Assembly (NCBI RefSeq): GCF_024519455.1
Contig: NZ_JALJRY010000014.1
Span: 62,001-126,000, forward strand
Direction of reading: 5' to 3'
Length of the DNA: 64,000 nucleotides
Source of the DNA: Streptomyces sp. STR69
Lineage (GTDB): Bacteria; Actinomycetota; Actinomycetes; Streptomycetales; Streptomycetaceae
Shown here: positions 52,522 to 59,790 of the stretch, piece after piece
Layout: each line of letters begins with the position of its first letter
Position numbering within the stretch: the stretch's first letter is position 1
Program-made: the position numbers and the translations under genes
The notes under the pieces: generated by a model
Told to the model about the DNA's origin: nothing
The model's database searches: none
What the model saw: the letters and a program-made list of their open reading frames with translations, nothing else

Positions 52522-53316
52522 GTGCGATCCGAACACGACCCAGGGGTGGACGCGGTCTTCAAGGCGCTGGCCGACGAGACCCGCAGACGGCTGCTTGACC
52601 GGCTGCACGAGCACAACGGGCAGACGCTCGGCGAGCTGTGCGGGCGCATCGACATGACCCGCCAGTCGGTGACCCAGCATCTGGCCGTCCTGGAGGCCGC
52701 CAACCTGGTCAGCACGGTGCGGCGCGGGCGGGAGAAGCTGCACTACCTCAATCCGGTCCCGCTGCACGAGATACAGCAGCGCTGGATCGACAAGTTCGAG
52801 CGCCCGCGGCTGCGCGCGCTCGGAGACCTGAAGCGACGAGCCGAGGAAGCCATGACCGACAAACCGACATTCGTCTATGTCACCTACATCGCGAGCACTC
52901 CCGAGAAGGTCTGGGACGCCCTCACCGACGCCGACCTGACCGCCGCCTACTGGGGGCACAGCAACGTCTCCGACTGGCGGCAGGGTTCGCGTTGGGAACA
53001 TGTGCGCATCGACGGTTCCGGCATCGCCGACGTCGTCGGGACCGTCGTCGAGAGCGACCGCCCGAACCGCCTGGTGACCACGTGGACCTCGCCGGAGAAC
53101 GCGGGCAAGGAGGACACGTACTCCCGGGTCACCTACGACATCCGGCGGCACGAGGACATCGTGCGCCTCACCGTCACCCACGAGGACCTCGCCGACGAGG
53201 GCGAGCTGTCCGACGTGTCCGGTGGCTGGCCGGCCGTGCTGTCCAACCTCAAGTCCGTCCTCGAAACCGGCAGCCCCCTCCCGCAGTCGCCGTGGCTGGT
53301 GCCCGGCGACCACTGA
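52522..53316 (+). CDS. ArsR-type HTH fused to SRPBCC (AHSA1) domain
   Basis: A 264-residue two-domain protein. Residues 5-95 are an ArsR-type winged helix (DAVFKALADETRRRLLDRLH, DMTRQSVTQHLAVLEAANLV) without metal-binding cysteines. Residues about 115-255 are an AHSA1/SRPBCC ligand-binding fold (FVYVTYIASTPEKVWDALTD, RVTYDIRRHEDIVRLTVTHE). In most genomes these are two adjacent genes; here they are fused, so ligand sensing and DNA binding are likely in one chain. The GTG at 52522 coincides with the predicted transcription start of a near-consensus promoter, indicating a leaderless message; the ATG at 52492 lies inside the -35. The ligand is unknown. Confidence 0.88.
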   Translation: MRSEHDPGVDAVFKALADETRRRLLDRLHEHNGQTLGELCGRIDMTRQSVTQHLAVLEAANLVSTVRRGREKLHYLNPVPLHEIQQRWIDKFERPRLRALGDLKRRAEEAMTDKPTFVYVTYIASTPEKVWDALTDADLTAAYWGHSNVSDWRQGSRWEHVRIDGSGIADVVGTVVESDRPNRLVTTWTSPENAGKEDTYSRVTYDIRRHEDIVRLTVTHEDLADEGELSDVSGGWPAVLSNLKSVLETGSPLPQSPWLVPGDH

Positions 53317-53359
53317 AGGGGGCGTGGCTTCCTTTCGGAGCTACGGTCTTCCGGGCTCG

Positions 53360-53800
53360 CTACGGCTTGGGAGTGCTCCGCGCCGACGTGGCGGCACACA
53401 CGATGCCCAAGAGCACGGCCAGTCCGCCGATGATGACGTTGTTCAGGATGACGCCCTTGTCGGGGCTGCTGCCGACGATCCACGGCGAGACGATCATCCA
53501 GACACCCAGGGCGCTCATCGCCCAGCTGAGGCCGTACATGCGCTCCGGCGCCCTGGTGAACCCGAGGGCCAGCAGGCCGATCGCGATGCCGACGATCAGG
53601 TTGTGCGGCACGAGCGCCGGCTGGCTCGTCGTGTAGTGGAGTATCCACGGGGATACGGCGCAGTACAGACCGAGCAGGAACACCGGTCCGTCCACGAGCG
53701 CCACATCGCGTCCACCGAGCATGCGGGCGTAGCGCGCCTGCATTTCGGAGACATCAGGGTGGCTCGCTATGTCACCTCTGGTGTGCGAGACGTTGGCCAT
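53360..53800 (-). CDS. SPW-repeat integral membrane protein
   Basis: A 146-residue membrane protein with four helices arranged as two SPW units. Each unit has a helix followed by the Ser-Pro-Trp motif, in LYCAVSPWILHYTTSQP and VWMIVSPWIVGSSPDKG. The N-terminal 35 residues are soluble (HPDVSEMQARYARMLGG). The family's function is unknown; members are widespread in actinobacteria. The ATG at 53800 has AAGGAG with a 7-base spacer. It is convergent with the ArsR-SRPBCC gene and lies downstream of the ECF sigma gene (90 bases, same direction), so it may be co-expressed with it. Confidence 0.9.
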   Translation of the reverse strand: MANVSHTRGDIASHPDVSEMQARYARMLGGRDVALVDGPVFLLGLYCAVSPWILHYTTSQPALVPHNLIVGIAIGLLALGFTRAPERMYGLSWAMSALGVWMIVSPWIVGSSPDKGVILNNVIIGGLAVLLGIVCAATSARSTPKP

Positions 53801-53890
53801 GACTCGTCTCCTTTGACTTGGCTGGCCTGACCGCGTCTGGTGCGGTGTGCGGTAAGAGCCGCTTCTCTCCATTCTGCTCTTATTCGCCCT

Positions 53891-54493
53891 TTATGTGTAG
53901 TGGTCAGCCTGTTCGTCGTGCCGGAGACTGCGGCGCAGCCGGTACAGCCCGCGTCGGGCATGGCTCTTGACCGTGCCCAGCGGCCAGCCGGTGCGCCGCG
54001 CGATCTGGGTCTGGGTGAGGTCCTCGTAGTACGTCAGCCGCAGCACCCGCTGCTGGGGTGCGGGCAGTCGGGCCAGTTCACGCAGGACGAGGACGCGGTC
54101 GAGAACGGCGTCGGGCCCGTGGCCGGCGGGATCGGCGAGGGGCAGGGCGGCCCCGGCGGCGGCCACGAGGTGCAGTCGGCGGGTCCTGGCGGACAGCGCA
54201 TCGGCGATCCTGCGTTTCGTGATGCCGACGATCCAGCCGCCGATCGTGCCTCGCTCGGGGCGGAAGCCGAGCCGCCCGTGCCACACCCCGAGAAACACCA
54301 GCTGCGTCACGTCCTCGGCCTCCTTGGCGTCCCCCAGCGAGCGCCGGGCCAGTGTGTGTACGAGAGGCGACCAGCGGTGGTACACGGCGGCCAGACAGGT
54401 CTCGTCGCCCGCCACCAGCCCCCTGGCCAGTTCCTCGTCGGTGCGCGTCTCCGCCACCGGGCTCGGACGGACGGCGCTGTGCTGCGGGCCCAT
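53891..54493 (-). CDS. ECF RNA polymerase sigma factor (LitS/SigK-like)
   Basis: A 200-residue ECF sigma factor with regions 2 and 4 only. Region 2 (about 20-90): DEELARGLVAGDETCLAAVY, EAEDVTQLVFLGVW, GTIGGWIVGITKRRIADAL. Region 4 (about 130-190): LARLPAPQQRVLRLTYYEDL, LTQTQIARRTGWPLGTVKSH. No anti-sigma gene adjoins, but a divergent B12-binding MerR regulator starts 158 bases away. In S. coelicolor a light-induced sigma factor, LitS, is paired with LitR and directs carotenoid and photolyase genes; this arrangement resembles that pair. Identity as LitS is inference. The ATG at 54493 follows GAGGAG by 8 bases. Confidence 0.88.
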   Translation of the reverse strand: MGPQHSAVRPSPVAETRTDEELARGLVAGDETCLAAVYHRWSPLVHTLARRSLGDAKEAEDVTQLVFLGVWHGRLGFRPERGTIGGWIVGITKRRIADALSARTRRLHLVAAAGAALPLADPAGHGPDAVLDRVLVLRELARLPAPQQRVLRLTYYEDLTQTQIARRTGWPLGTVKSHARRGLYRLRRSLRHDEQADHYT

Positions 54494-54639
54494 GACGACG
54501 GCTCCTCACGTCGGACGGCGACCGCCCGCGTCGAGTACTCGGCGCCATGGCGGTGAGGCATGTCTGCCGGGACATGCCCCGGTTCGTCCATCCTGGGAGC
54601 CGGGGATCAAGGCCATCAACTCGCATCGATTCTGCGTCG

Positions 54640-54645
54640 TATAGT
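54640..54645 (+). promoter_or_regulatory. -10 element for leaderless litR-like gene
   Basis: TATAGT, close to the consensus TATAAT, ends 6 bases before the ATG at 54652; the gene has no Shine-Dalgarno. The divergent sigma gene starts 158 bases away, so a regulator bound here could affect both. Confidence 0.6.
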
Positions 54646-54651
54646 CACGAC

Positions 54652-55635
54652 ATGAGCGAGTTGCCCGCCGACCGGGACGCGGCCAACCGGTCCGCCGCCG
54701 AACTCCCCCTGACCACCGGCGCGTTGGCCCGCCGACTCGGCGTGGCACCCACCACGCTGAGGTCCTGGGAGCGCCGCTACGGCATCGGGCCCGCCGTCCG
54801 TGCCGAGGGGCGGCACCGGCGCTGGACCCCACGTGACGTGGCGCTGCTGGAGGAGATGTGCCGGCTGACCTCGTCGGGTGTGCCCCCGGCCGAAGCCGCC
54901 CACGCGGCCGGGCAGGCGGTCGGCGCGCACGCGCAGCGCCCGGCGCGGACCTCCGGCCGCTCGCGGGCGGCCGGCCCTCTGCCGCTCGGCGATGTGCGCC
55001 AGGAGTGCCGGGGCCTCGCCCGTGCCGCCGTCCGGCTCGACGCACCGGCCGTCGAACGCCAACTCGCCGACGCCGTCGACCGGTACGGGGTCGTCGTCTC
55101 CTGGCAGGAGGTGATGGTGCCCACCCTGCACGCGGTGGGACGCAAGTGGGCCTCGTCCGGGGACCGTTACGTCGAGGTCGAGCATCTGCTGTCCTGGCAG
55201 GTCTCCACCGCGCTGCGCCGGCACACTCCGGCTTCAGGCGGGCAGACGAACGCCCCGCCCGTCGTCCTGGCCTGCGTACCCGGCGAACAGCACACCCTGC
55301 CGATCGAGGCACTCAACGCCGCGCTGGGTGAACTCGCCGTGCCCACAAGGATGTTCGGCGCCGCCGTACCCGCCGAGGCACTCACCGCGGCGGTGCGGAG
55401 GCTGGGACCGGCGGCCGTCGTCCTGTGGGCACAGGCACGCTCCACGGCGAGCCCGCCGCTGGCCCGCCACCTCGCCGACCTCAGCTGGGGACTGCGGGGC
55501 GCCCGGCGACACCCATCGGTGGTGCTGGCCGGCCCGGGCTGGTCCGGCACTTCGGCGCGGGGCGTCGTACGGCCGGCGACGCTCACCGATGCAGTGGACC
55601 TTCTGGCGGGGGCGTACGGGACCTCAGTCACCTGA
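54652..55635 (+). CDS. MerR-family B12-binding photoreceptor-type regulator (LitR/CarH)
   Basis: A 327-residue regulator. The MerR HTH is residues 18-85 (TTGALARRLGVAPTTLRSWE, RRYGIGPAVRAEGRHRRWTP). A helical-bundle cobalamin cap (about 105-195) has Trp and Glu-His in KWASSGDRYVEVEHLLSW, where CarH proteins use W-x9-EH; here the spacing is one longer. The B12 Rossmann domain (about 200-320) has VLACVPGEQHTLPIEALN; the His of EQH matches the lower axial ligand. CarH/LitR bind DNA in the dark with adenosylcobalamin and release it in light. Neighbouring sigma and photolyase genes fit that role. The ATG at 54652 is leaderless-looking. The stop overlaps the photolyase stop by 12 bases. Confidence 0.87.
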   Translation: MSELPADRDAANRSAAELPLTTGALARRLGVAPTTLRSWERRYGIGPAVRAEGRHRRWTPRDVALLEEMCRLTSSGVPPAEAAHAAGQAVGAHAQRPARTSGRSRAAGPLPLGDVRQECRGLARAAVRLDAPAVERQLADAVDRYGVVVSWQEVMVPTLHAVGRKWASSGDRYVEVEHLLSWQVSTALRRHTPASGGQTNAPPVVLACVPGEQHTLPIEALNAALGELAVPTRMFGAAVPAEALTAAVRRLGPAAVVLWAQARSTASPPLARHLADLSWGLRGARRHPSVVLAGPGWSGTSARGVVRPATLTDAVDLLAGAYGTSVT

Positions 55636-56997
55636 CCGACCCCGCCGGAACCGCGCCAGCCCGTCGGCGAGTTCGACGATCGGATCGGGATAGTCGCCGA
55701 TCGCGACCCGCTCAAGTCCCTTGAGTTTCCACGGCTCGTGCACCAACGGCCCCTCCAGCTCGGCGAGTTCGGGCACCCAGCGGCGGACGTACACGCCGTC
55801 CGGGTCGTGCCGCTTCGCCTGAGTCACGGGATTGAGCACGCGGTTGGGGCGCGAGTCGGTGCCGGTGCCCGCCATCCACTGCCAGTTGAGCTGGTTGTTC
55901 GCCACATCGCCGTCGACCAGCAGGTCGAGGAAGTGCCGGGCGCCGATCCGCCAGTCCACGTAGAGCGTCTTGGTGAGGAAGCTCGCCGTCAGCAGCCGTC
56001 CCCGGTTGTGCATCCAGCCCTCGTGGCGCAGTTGGCGCATCGCCGCGTCGATCAGCGGATAGCCGGTACGGCCCTCCTTCCAGGCCGCGATGTCCGCGCG
56101 GGCCGTGACCTCGGACCGCCAACGGTCGTGTTTTGTACGGTAGTCGGAGCTCGCGGCCCCCGGCCTGGCCGCCAGGACCTGGCGGTGGAAGTCCCGCCAG
56201 GCGAGCTGCCGTACGAACGCCTCGGCGCCCGGTCCGGCCAACCGCCGTGCCCGGTGGACGAGTTCGACGGGGGAGAGGGTGCCGAAGTGCAGGTGCGGGG
56301 AGAGGCGGGAGGTGGCGTCCCCGGCGAGGTCGTCGTGGATGTCCTCGTACGCGGCGATCCCGCTGCGCAGCCAACGGCTCGACTCCCTGCGGCCTTCCGT
56401 CTCCCCGCCGGTCGCCAGGCCCGGCGAGAGGCCCGCGACACCGGCGCGGGAAGGCAACTCCTCGGAACCGACACCCTCCGGGACCCGCACGGTGCGCGGC
56501 GCGGCGAGCGGGGCGCGCAGCTGGACCCCGGACCACTGCCGGAAGTACGGCGTGAAGACCGCGAAGTGGTCCGAGGAGGCGGGGGTCACCGTACCGGGGG
56601 CGACGGCCGTGGTCACGGTGTCGTGGACGTGCAGCCGCCGCCCCTCCGCCTCCAGCGCCCGCCGCAGCCGCTGCTCGCGCAGCTGCGCGTAGCCGCTGAC
56701 GTCGGCCGCCATGTGCACCTCGTCCGCGTCGGTCTCGGCGGCCACCTTGCACACCTCGTCGACGACGTCACCGGAGCGGACCACAAGCCGGCCGCCCCGC
56801 TCGCGCAGGCCCGCGTCGAGATCGCGCAGACAGTCTGCGAGGAACGCCAGCCGGTTGGGCGCGGTGAACCCGGCGTCCGCCACACCCCGGTCGCGCACGA
56901 ACAGGGGCACCACCTGGCGGGCCCCTTCGGCGGCCCGCAGCGCGGGATGGTCGTGCAGACGCAGGTCCGAGGTGAACAGGACGACCGAGACGTTCAT
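55624..56997 (-). CDS. phr: Deoxyribodipyrimidine photolyase (class I CPD type)
   Basis: A 457-residue cryptochrome/photolyase family protein that uses blue light to split UV-induced pyrimidine dimers. The N-terminal antenna-binding Rossmann domain starts SVVLFTSDLRLHDHPALRAA. The FAD-binding helical domain (about 200-440) has RLSPHLHFGTLSPVELVHRA, the DNA-contacting FVRQLAWRDFHRQVL, MHNRGRLLTASFLTKTLYVD and NNQLNWQWMAGTGTDSRPN. The C-terminal tryptophan and Asn-rich segment is intact, so the enzyme is probably active. The ATG at 56997 has CGGAG 8 bases upstream. Its 3' end overlaps the LitR-type gene by 12 bases in convergent orientation. Confidence 0.95.
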   Translation of the reverse strand: MNVSVVLFTSDLRLHDHPALRAAEGARQVVPLFVRDRGVADAGFTAPNRLAFLADCLRDLDAGLRERGGRLVVRSGDVVDEVCKVAAETDADEVHMAADVSGYAQLREQRLRRALEAEGRRLHVHDTVTTAVAPGTVTPASSDHFAVFTPYFRQWSGVQLRAPLAAPRTVRVPEGVGSEELPSRAGVAGLSPGLATGGETEGRRESSRWLRSGIAAYEDIHDDLAGDATSRLSPHLHFGTLSPVELVHRARRLAGPGAEAFVRQLAWRDFHRQVLAARPGAASSDYRTKHDRWRSEVTARADIAAWKEGRTGYPLIDAAMRQLRHEGWMHNRGRLLTASFLTKTLYVDWRIGARHFLDLLVDGDVANNQLNWQWMAGTGTDSRPNRVLNPVTQAKRHDPDGVYVRRWVPELAELEGPLVHEPWKLKGLERVAIGDYPDPIVELADGLARFRRGRSGD

Positions 56998-57177
56998 GGT
57001 GCGCACTCCGGGAGACGGGGAAAGGCGGCCGTGAGGTGCTTCCGGCCGGGCACGCCCGACGGATGCGGCTGTCACTCGACCGGGCTACGTCCCCTCGGCG
57101 CCGCGGTGATGTGCATGTCCACGCCGATCGGGGGCAGACGCACGGTTACGACGGTCCCGGTGGGGAGCCGAAGGTGG

Positions 57178-57366
57178 ATGCTGGAGGTGTCTGCGGACAT
57201 GGTCGCCAGGGTGTTGGAGCGGTTTCCGGCGGGAGCCCCGCGCGGATCATGGCCCGCCGAGGAGTTCGCGGCCCGGCGCCGCGCCGAGGGCCAGCCCGCC
57301 AGGGTCGTCATGGATCTGAAGTCCGACGCGTTCCTCGTGGTGGTCCCGGTGGGTGACGAGGACTGA
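57178..57366 (+). CDS. Small conserved hypothetical protein
   Basis: A 62-residue soluble protein beginning LEVSADMVARVLERFPAGAP and ending DLKSDAFLVVVPVGDED, with strong G/C third-position bias. I do not recognise a named family. The pattern helix, basic segment, then two strands suggests a small compact fold. The ATG at 57178 is preceded by AAGGTGG; an earlier in-frame ATG at 57115 would add 21 residues and cannot be excluded. It lies 180 bases from the divergent photolyase start and faces the LysR gene, with 18 bases between ends. Confidence 0.6.
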   Translation: MLEVSADMVARVLERFPAGAPRGSWPAEEFAARRRAEGQPARVVMDLKSDAFLVVVPVGDED

Positions 57367-57384
57367 CCGAACGGCGTACCTGCC

Positions 57385-58296
57385 TCAAGGCTGTGTTCCG
57401 CCCAGCTCGCGCGCCCGGCGCACGAACGCCTCGTACAGATCACCGGCCGCCTGCGGCACGGACTCCGCGCGTCGGCGGCGCAGCATCAGCAGCACCCGGG
57501 CGGTGTCGTCGGCGATCGGCCGGTAGGTGATCGCGCCCAGCCGCTCCAGCGGATCCCCGATCACGCTGAAGTCGGGCAGGACCGTCACCCCCAGGCCCTC
57601 CGCGACCATGAGCTTGCCCATCTCGGCGCCATCCGTCGAGTACGCGAAAGCCGGTCCCCGCCCATGAAGCAGGCGGTGGACATAGCGGTGCATCACATAG
57701 CCGGAGCGCATACCGATCAGCGGCTCGGTGAGCAGGTCGTCCGCAGTGACGGTCGGCCGGGCCGCCAGCGGGCTGTCGGGATGTACGCACACCACCGGCA
57801 GCCCGGACAGCAGCTCGGTGGACTCGAAGTCGGCCGGCATGTCGTCACCGTCGAGGTGATTGACCAGCCCGAGATCGAAACCGCCCTCCGCCAGCGCCCG
57901 ATGGATGTCCGTCTGCTGCGCGCCGACCACCTCGACCTGGGTGAGCGGATGCGAGGCGCGGAACTCCCGGACTACGGGCAGCAGCAGCGGCACGGTCGCC
58001 GCGTTCACCGTGCCCACCCGCACCATGCGACTGATCCGGTGCCGCTCGCCCGCCGCGGCCCGCAGCCGGTCCACCGCGTCCAGCACATCGACGATCTTCG
58101 GCAGCAGCTCCCGGCCCGCCGCGCTCATCGTCGCGCCGGTCCGTTTGCGCTCCAGGAGGTCGACTCCGAGTTCGCGTTCGAGATTCCTTACGGTCTCGCT
58201 CAACGCGGGCTGCGACAGGCGGAGTTCCTCGGCAGCCCGACGCAGGGAGCCGAGCCGGGTCACGGCCGCGATGTATTCCAGCTGTTCGGTCCGCAT
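57385..58296 (-). CDS. LysR-family regulator of sulfur operon
   Basis: A 303-residue LysR-type regulator. The HTH is residues 1-60 (RTEQLEYIAAVTRLGSLRRA, LRLSQPALSETVRNLERELG). The effector domain (about 90-290) begins MVRVGTVNAATVPLLLPVVR. It is divergent from the leader-peptide/sfnG operon (137 bases between start codons), the standard arrangement for a LysR regulator and its target. Functional analogues are CysB, Cbl and SsuR, which respond to O-acetylserine or sulfate; the ligand here is unknown. The ATG at 58296 begins directly at the HTH; a 17-codon upstream extension is unlikely. No clear ribosome-binding site is present. Confidence 0.9.
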   Translation of the reverse strand: MRTEQLEYIAAVTRLGSLRRAAEELRLSQPALSETVRNLERELGVDLLERKRTGATMSAAGRELLPKIVDVLDAVDRLRAAAGERHRISRMVRVGTVNAATVPLLLPVVREFRASHPLTQVEVVGAQQTDIHRALAEGGFDLGLVNHLDGDDMPADFESTELLSGLPVVCVHPDSPLAARPTVTADDLLTEPLIGMRSGYVMHRYVHRLLHGRGPAFAYSTDGAEMGKLMVAEGLGVTVLPDFSVIGDPLERLGAITYRPIADDTARVLLMLRRRRAESVPQAAGDLYEAFVRRARELGGTQP

Positions 58297-58396
58297 GCCC
58301 GCAGAATGCGGCCGATTTCCGGGGCCGTTCAAGGGTTTCCCTGTCACACCTTCGTGAAATTCAATGGTCCGCGATACGAGACCGGTCGGGTTTTCC

Positions 58397-58426
58397 TTGA
58401 CGGTCCTCGCGGACGGCTGCCACGAT
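58397..58426 (+). promoter_or_regulatory. Promoter of leader peptide and sulfur operon
   Basis: TTGACG (58397-58402) and CACGAT (58421-58426) are spaced 18 bases apart. The transcript would start 7-8 bases later, at or next to the ATG of the leader peptide (58434), so that peptide is probably translated without a leader. The site lies in the LysR-controlled divergent region. Confidence 0.6.
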
Positions 58427-58433
58427 CGACGGC

Positions 58434-58517
58434 ATGAAGATGCGACTGGACCTCACGCGGCGACGCCACGTCGACCTCGCGCGCGTCTCCAGTGCCTCCT
58501 GTTGCACCGCGGCCTGA
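58434..58517 (+). CDS. Cys-Cys leader peptide of sulfur operon (27 aa)
   Basis: A 27-codon open frame of the actinobacterial leader-peptide type found before sulfur and cysteine genes: basic, with the recurrent core TRRRHVDLARVSSA followed by two consecutive cysteines (codons 23-24, TGT TGC at 58500-58505) and three further residues. The ATG lies at the predicted transcription start, so it is probably leaderless. Comparable leaderless poly-cysteine peptides in mycobacteria attenuate downstream genes according to cysteine supply. The two Cys codons lie within a sequence perfectly complementary to the ribosome-binding site of the next gene. The peptide itself need have no function beyond being translated. 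Confidence 0.85.
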   Translation: MKMRLDLTRRRHVDLARVSSASCCTAA

Positions 58518-58640
58518 TCCCCCTTTTTTCTCACTCCCGATCCGCCGCTCTCCTTCCGTCTCCGCCCGACATTCGCCGGATATCGCTCCGGCCGGATTCG
58601 GCGTGCCCGGAAACAAATTCCGCAACAGGAGTTCGCCATG
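58496..58640 (+). promoter_or_regulatory. Predicted cysteine-responsive translational attenuator
   Basis: CTCCTGTTGC (58496-58505), containing both Cys codons of the leader peptide, is the exact reverse complement of GCAACAGGAG (58622-58631), which holds the Shine-Dalgarno of sfnG (ATG at 58638). Pairing would hide the site. A ribosome stalled at the Cys codons for lack of Cys-tRNA would cover the left arm and free it, raising operon expression when cysteine is scarce. The mechanism is inferred from sequence; the pairing is seen. Confidence 0.7.
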
Positions 58641-59759
58641 CCCACAGCGCCCGTGAAATTTGCCTATTGGGTCCCCAACGTCAGTGGGGGACTCGTCACC
58701 AGCAAGATCGAGCAACGCACCGACTGGAGCTACGAGTACAACCGCGAACTCGCGGTCCTCGCCGAGAACAACGGCTTCGAGTACGCGCTCAGCCAGGTCC
58801 GGTACATGGCCAGCTACGGCGCCGAGTTCCAGCACGAGTCGACCAGCTTCAGTCTCGCCCTCCTCCTCGCCACCCAGCGCCTGAAGGTCATCGCCGCCGT
58901 CCACCCCGGCCTGTGGCACCCGGGCGTTCTCGCCAAACTCGGCGCCACCGCCGACCACTTGTCCAACGGCCGCTTCGCGGTCAACGTCGTGTCCGGCTGG
59001 TTCAAGGGCGAGTTCACCGCACTTGGCGAACCCTGGCTGGAGCACGACGAGCGCTACCGCCGCTCCGAGGAGTTCATCCGGGCGCTGCGCCAGATCTGGA
59101 CCGAGGACCACACCGAACTCGCCGGAGACTTCTACCGGTTGCGCGACTTCTCCCTCAAGCCCAAGCCCCTCAACACCCTTGAGCGACCGCACCCCGAGAT
59201 CTTCCAGGGCGGCAACTCCACCGCCGCCCGGGCGATGGCCGGACGCGTCTCCGACTGGTACTTCTCCAACGGCAAGGACTTCGACGGCGTCACCGAGCAG
59301 ATCGCCGACGTACGCCACTCGGCGGCCCAAGTCGGCCGCACCGCACCGAAGTTCGGCCTCAACGGCTTCCTCATCGCCCGGGACACCGAGGCCGAGGCCC
59401 GCGACACCCTCCGCGAGATCGTCGCCAAGGCCGACCGCGAGGCCGTGGAAGGTTTCGGGACCGCGGTGAAGCAGGCCGGACAGTCCTCGGCCGACGGCAA
59501 GGGCATGTGGCAGGACTCCACCTTCGAGGACCTGGTGCAGTACAACGACGGCTTCCGTACGGGGCTCATCGGCACCCCGGAGCAGATCGCCGAACGGATC
59601 GTCGCCTACCGGAAGTTGGGCGTCGACCTTCTCCTGCTGGGCTTCCTGCACTACCACGAGGAGGTCGAGTACTTCGGCAAGCGGGTACTGCCCCTCGTGC
59701 GCGAACTGGAGGCCCAACTCCCCGACGCCGAGGTCGAGTCCGTCTCCGTGCACGCCTGA
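58638..59759 (+). CDS. sfnG: Dimethylsulfone monooxygenase (FMNH2-dependent)
   Basis: A 373-residue luciferase-like flavin monooxygenase that matches SfnG closely along its length: VKFAYWVPNVSGGLVTSKIE at the start, GFEYALSQVRYMASYGAEFQ, NVVSGWFKGEF, EHDERYRRSEEFIRAL, PEIFQGGNS, FEDLVQYNDGFRTGLIGTPE, and FLHYHEEVEYFGKRVLPLVREL near the end. SfnG converts dimethylsulfone to methanesulfinate using reduced FMN and oxygen; the sulfinate or sulfonate is then desulfurised. The ATG at 58638 has AGGAG with a 6-base spacer, and this site can be masked by pairing with the leader peptide sequence. It is the first enzyme gene of a four-gene operon with FMN reductase, SfnB-type oxidoreductase and SsuD. 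Confidence 0.93.
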   Translation: MPTAPVKFAYWVPNVSGGLVTSKIEQRTDWSYEYNRELAVLAENNGFEYALSQVRYMASYGAEFQHESTSFSLALLLATQRLKVIAAVHPGLWHPGVLAKLGATADHLSNGRFAVNVVSGWFKGEFTALGEPWLEHDERYRRSEEFIRALRQIWTEDHTELAGDFYRLRDFSLKPKPLNTLERPHPEIFQGGNSTAARAMAGRVSDWYFSNGKDFDGVTEQIADVRHSAAQVGRTAPKFGLNGFLIARDTEAEARDTLREIVAKADREAVEGFGTAVKQAGQSSADGKGMWQDSTFEDLVQYNDGFRTGLIGTPEQIAERIVAYRKLGVDLLLLGFLHYHEEVEYFGKRVLPLVRELEAQLPDAEVESVSVHA

Positions 59760-59790
59760 TCGCCCACGCAGCAGACCAGAAAGAGGACCC

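Noticed and set aside
57072..57200. Minus-strand frame with good codon bias (reads STSSIHLRLPTGTVVTVRL-like) opposite the small gene at 57178
   Set aside because: Its ATG lacks a ribosome-binding site and it overlaps the 5' part of the plus-strand gene; bias on both strands here is a G+C effect.
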